Shown: positions 13,583-15,980 of the stretch, in pieces
How the letters are laid out: every line of letters begins with the position of its first letter
How positions within the stretch are numbered: position 1 is the stretch's first letter
Origin: an uncultured Eubacterium sp.
GTDB lineage: Bacteria; Bacillota; Clostridia; Lachnospirales; Lachnospiraceae
Direction: 5' to 3'
NCBI GenBank assembly: GCA_910579145.1
Contig: CAJTTQ010000005.1
Coordinates: 1-15,980, forward strand
Length of the DNA: 15,980 nt
Notes under the pieces: model-generated
Seen by the model: the letters and a program-made list of their open reading frames with translations, nothing else
Databases searched by the model: none
What the model was told of the DNA's origin: nothing
Made by a program: the position numbers and the translations under genes

Positions 13583-15838
13583 ATGTTTCACAAGAAGAAA
13601 TGGGCGAAATTGACAGCTGCCGGGCTTGTCTTTTCGCTGGCAGCTACGCTGGCAGTAGGTCCTGCGGCTGAAGTGGACGCCCTCACACCCCCACCACCGT
13701 ATAAATGGGAGGATACGTATACATACGCATATGAAGGCTCGGTGGTCGCGTATAAAGACGGAGAAAAGCATAAGGATGCAGAGATCACGAAGTATGAGAC
13801 GGAGGACAGCGATCCATTTACACCGGAGAACGAGCAGGCATGGGATACAAAAGAACTGGTGTTGAAGCAGGGAGTATCCTATACGACGAACACAAAGGAT
13901 GAGGGAGTCAAGGTTCATCCGATCACGAGTATGCTCACAAACTGGAATCTGTGCGCAGACCCAACGGCGATCGATAATAGCGACGTCGACGGAAAGCTGT
14001 ACGTTTATGGCACGACGGAGGCAGTAGAGTATGACAAAAACGGACTGATCAAGCAGAACGGCTATAACAACCATTCCCTGACGATCATGTCCACGAAGGA
14101 TATGGTGAACTGGACGGATGAAGGTTTTATCGATCAGACGAACCTGACGAATGAGCCAGAAGATTCAGAGAATAAGGTGAAATGCGGATGGGCGCAGAAA
14201 TCGTGGGCGCCATCGGGTCTGAAAATCGACGGCGATGGAGACGGGGAAGACGAGTATTATCTCTTCTACACGAATAGTGGAGCGGTCGGCTACGTTCAGG
14301 GAGATTCCCCGACAGGCCCTTGGAAAGATGATTTGGGTAAAGTTTTATTTAATCAGTCAACACCGAACTGTAAAGGTGTTGTATGGTGTTTTGATCCAGC
14401 TGTACTCGTAGATGACAAGGGCGATGCTTATGTGTACTTCGGCGGCGGACTTCCAGGTGGGGATAATCCGACTCAAGAGCAAAAAGCACATCCGAGAACA
14501 GGGCGTGTATGTAAAATTAAATTTGAAGAAGGTACGGGAAAGGTTCTGTTAGACGGCGAGCCACAGGAAATGGATGCGTTCTATCTGTTTGAGGATAGTG
14601 AAATCAACCAGTTTAATGGCAAGTACTTTTATTCGTATTGTACTAACTTCAAGGTATCTGGTTCTTTAAAAGTACCGGGAGCGCTTGCACCGATTGGATC
14701 CGGACAGATTGCATGCTACGTATCGAAGGATCCGATGAACATCACATTCAATCCGGAAGAGCAGGAGAGCACGGATGACCTGAAATACCTGGGTTCGATT
14801 TTGAACAATCCAAGTACGATTTATGGTAAATCCTACAATAACCATCACCACATGCTTTCGTTCAAAGGCAAAGAATACATGACATACCACTCGACAGCGC
14901 TTGAGAACATGCTGTATCATACGGCGAAGGACTACCGCTGCCTGCATGTGGCTCCGATGACCGTAGACAAAGAGACAGATGAGATCAAGATCGAGCCGAA
15001 TTACGAAGGCGTAGAGCAGGTAGAGGACTTCAATCCATACGAAACCATCAATGCAACGACGACATCTTACAGCGCAGGCGTAAAATCCGCGAAATCCGAT
15101 GCCGTAAGGGCGATGGTCCTCGATAAGATCAACACAGGTGACTGGACAAAGATCAGCGGCGTGAACTTCGGTGATAATGGCGCAGCTAAAGTGTCAGCAC
15201 AGATCGCGTCAAACACGGATTACGGCGCAGTGGAAGTATTTGTTGATGATCCGACGAACATGGCAAAAAAATTGGCATCCTTAGATCTGAGGATAACGGG
15301 TGACGAGAATTATGAGACATTCGAGACAGACATTGTGGGAAATCTGACGGGCAAACATGATCTGTATTTCGTATTCCGTGGAAACGGATATAAAGTAGCT
15401 TCCTGGCAGTTCACAGAGAAGGAGGCAGCACCGGCTACATCGGCGCCGCAGACACCGGCTACAACAGCACCGCAGACACCAGCTACACCGGCACCAGTAC
15501 CGCCTGCCACTGTGACACCTGCTCCGAAGAATGACGAAGAAGTTACTGTTTCCAAACCGGCGATCAAGTCTGTAAAAAATGTAAAAGGAAAGAAAGCAGA
15601 CGTTACGCTGAAAAAGAAAGTAAACGGAGCGAACGGATATGAGATCCGGTATTCGCTGAAAAAGAATATGAAATCCGCGAAAAAAGTGACGATCAAAAAG
15701 GCAAAAACCTTGAAAGTTACTCTTAAAAAGCTAAAGAAGAAGACTTACTATGTTCAGGCAAGGGCTTATAAGACTGTGGACGGTAAAAAGTACTACAGCG
15801 GCTGGAGCAGTAAGAAGTCAGTGAAGATTAAGAAGTAA
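13583..15838 (+). CDS. Exported GH43 arabinofuranosidase/xylosidase with CBM6 and a Lys-rich Fn3-like tail
   Basis: This is an inverting GH43 glycosidase, most likely cutting arabinose or xylose units from arabinoxylan outside the cell. From the ATG at 13583 it has 751 residues. Residues 1-33 are a signal peptide (VDA cleavage). Residues about 34-115 are an unassigned extension. The five-bladed GH43 propeller spans about 120-470, with the three acidic catalytic residues visible: Asp126 in CADPTAI (base), Asp271 in CFDPAV (pKa modulator) and Glu340 in DSEINQFNGKYFYSY (acid). A CBM6 domain follows (about 483-608, ending ASWQF). A Pro/Ala/Thr linker encoded by a DNA tandem repeat covers about 613-650. 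A very basic Fn3-like domain covers about 655-751 (GYEIRYS, YYVQARAY, WSSKKSVKI). There is no sortase signal or SLH domain. The gene has its own promoter and ends before a strong terminator. Exact specificity within GH43 is not certain. Confidence 0.92.
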   Translation: MFHKKKWAKLTAAGLVFSLAATLAVGPAAEVDALTPPPPYKWEDTYTYAYEGSVVAYKDGEKHKDAEITKYETEDSDPFTPENEQAWDTKELVLKQGVSYTTNTKDEGVKVHPITSMLTNWNLCADPTAIDNSDVDGKLYVYGTTEAVEYDKNGLIKQNGYNNHSLTIMSTKDMVNWTDEGFIDQTNLTNEPEDSENKVKCGWAQKSWAPSGLKIDGDGDGEDEYYLFYTNSGAVGYVQGDSPTGPWKDDLGKVLFNQSTPNCKGVVWCFDPAVLVDDKGDAYVYFGGGLPGGDNPTQEQKAHPRTGRVCKIKFEEGTGKVLLDGEPQEMDAFYLFEDSEINQFNGKYFYSYCTNFKVSGSLKVPGALAPIGSGQIACYVSKDPMNITFNPEEQESTDDLKYLGSILNNPSTIYGKSYNNHHHMLSFKGKEYMTYHSTALENMLYHTAKDYRCLHVAPMTVDKETDEIKIEPNYEGVEQVEDFNPYETINATTTSYSAGVKSAKSDAVRAMVLDKINTGDWTKISGVNFGDNGAAKVSAQIASNTDYGAVEVFVDDPTNMAKKLASLDLRITGDENYETFETDIVGNLTGKHDLYFVFRGNGYKVASWQFTEKEAAPATSAPQTPATTAPQTPATPAPVPPATVTPAPKNDEEVTVSKPAIKSVKNVKGKKADVTLKKKVNGANGYEIRYSLKKNMKSAKKVTIKKAKTLKVTLKKLKKKTYYVQARAYKTVDGKKYYSGWSSKKSVKIKK
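15431..15495 (+). repeat. 24-bp tandem repeat coding the Pro/Ala/Thr linker of the GH43 protein
   Basis: About 2.7 copies of a 24-bp unit begin ccggctaca and end gcagaca. Copies are at 15431-15454, 15455-15478 and a partial one at 15479-15495. The unit is a multiple of three and encodes an eight-residue P-A-T-x-A-P-Q-T period, so a change in copy number would only lengthen or shorten the linker between CBM6 and the Fn3-like tail. Confidence 0.8.
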
Positions 15839-15870
15839 TCATGTAACAAAATCATTATGATACCTATCTA

Positions 15871-15909
15871 TTGTGGCTATGCCTTTTGGCATAGCCGCAA
15901 TTGCTTTTT
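15871..15909 (+). terminator. Strong intrinsic terminator after the GH43 gene
   Basis: A 13-bp stem (15871-15883 with 15888-15900, one G-U pair) closes a TTTT loop and is followed by ttgcttttt. It starts 32 bases after the GH43 stop and ends the xylan-enzyme transcript. Confidence 0.92.
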
Positions 15910-15918
15910 AAAGAAAAG

Positions 15919-15951
15919 TTCAAGGTTATTTCAAGGTTTATGTTTTATACT
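15919..15951 (+). promoter_or_regulatory. Promoter with direct-repeat regulator site for a downstream gene
   Basis: TTCAAGGTT occurs twice with an 11-bp period (15919-15927 and 15930-15938). It can be read as TTCAAG-N5-TTCAAG, the spacing used by OmpR-family response regulators such as CiaR (TTTAAG-N5-TTTAAG). The second copy ends 7 bases before a good -10 box, TATACT (15946-15951). No consensus -35 is present; the repeats occupy its place, as in activator-dependent promoters. The window ends with GAGAGGAG (15973-15980), a Shine-Dalgarno sequence for a gene starting just outside. The regulator's identity is an inference from spacing only. Confidence 0.5.
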
Positions 15952-15980
15952 TAGACGTGTGCAGTCATTAGCGAGAGGAG

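Noticed and set aside
1..15980. CRISPR arrays, tRNA or rRNA genes, toxin-antitoxin pairs, phage genes
   Set aside because: I saw no regular spaced repeats, cloverleaf or rRNA signatures, small paired ORFs or phage structural genes.

Overview
The window looks like chromosomal DNA of a Gram-positive, low-to-moderate GC anaerobe, most likely a fibre-degrading gut Lachnospiraceae (Clostridia). I infer this from strong AGGAGG-type ribosome binding sites, lysine-rich Ig-like (BIG_2) modules on secreted enzymes, a small DUF6171-type cysteine protein, and clostridial-type mobile elements. No marker gene (rRNA, tRNA) is present, so the taxonomic call is an inference. All eight complete genes and the 5'-cut transposase lie on the + strand.

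Layout. (1) Positions 1-649 are the C-terminal part of an IS1182-family transposase, followed by a strong intrinsic terminator (721-780). (2) Positions about 825-1222 are a wrecked group II intron. The 5' part of ribozyme domain I is joined directly to a short C-terminal scrap of its reverse transcriptase/maturase; most of the coding region and, as far as I can see, domains V/VI are gone. (3) Positions 1391-6859 are a tightly packed run of trkA, trkH (K+ uptake), a pyridoxamine/pyridoxal-type kinase, a cytoplasmic GH51 alpha-L-arabinofuranosidase and a small cysteine-rich DUF6171-like protein. (4) Positions 6950-15838 encode four exported proteins. They are an SGNH/GDSL esterase of the XynE-like type, a BIG_2-BIG_2 protein with an unrecognised C-terminal domain, a 1200-residue BIG_2-BIG_2-GH115 alpha-glucuronidase with a BACON-like module, and a GH43-CBM6-Fn3-like arabinofuranosidase/xylosidase. 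A strong terminator closes the block at 15871-15909. (5) The last 70 bases carry the promoter of an unseen downstream gene, with an 11-bp-period direct repeat like an OmpR-family response-regulator site, and a Shine-Dalgarno sequence at the very edge.

How the genes work together (inference from families). The exported set looks like a debranching kit for arabino-glucuronoxylan: GH115 for (methyl)glucuronic acid, GH43-CBM6 for arabinose or xylose side groups, and the SGNH esterase for acyl groups. The cytoplasmic GH51 enzyme would finish imported arabino-oligosaccharides. No backbone xylanase, sugar transporter or dedicated regulator is visible here. The most novel items are the uncharacterised C-terminal domain of the BIG_2 protein at 8505-9785, the way its BIG_2 pair is mirrored on the neighbouring GH115 enzyme, the internally deleted group II intron, and the regulator-box promoter at the right edge.
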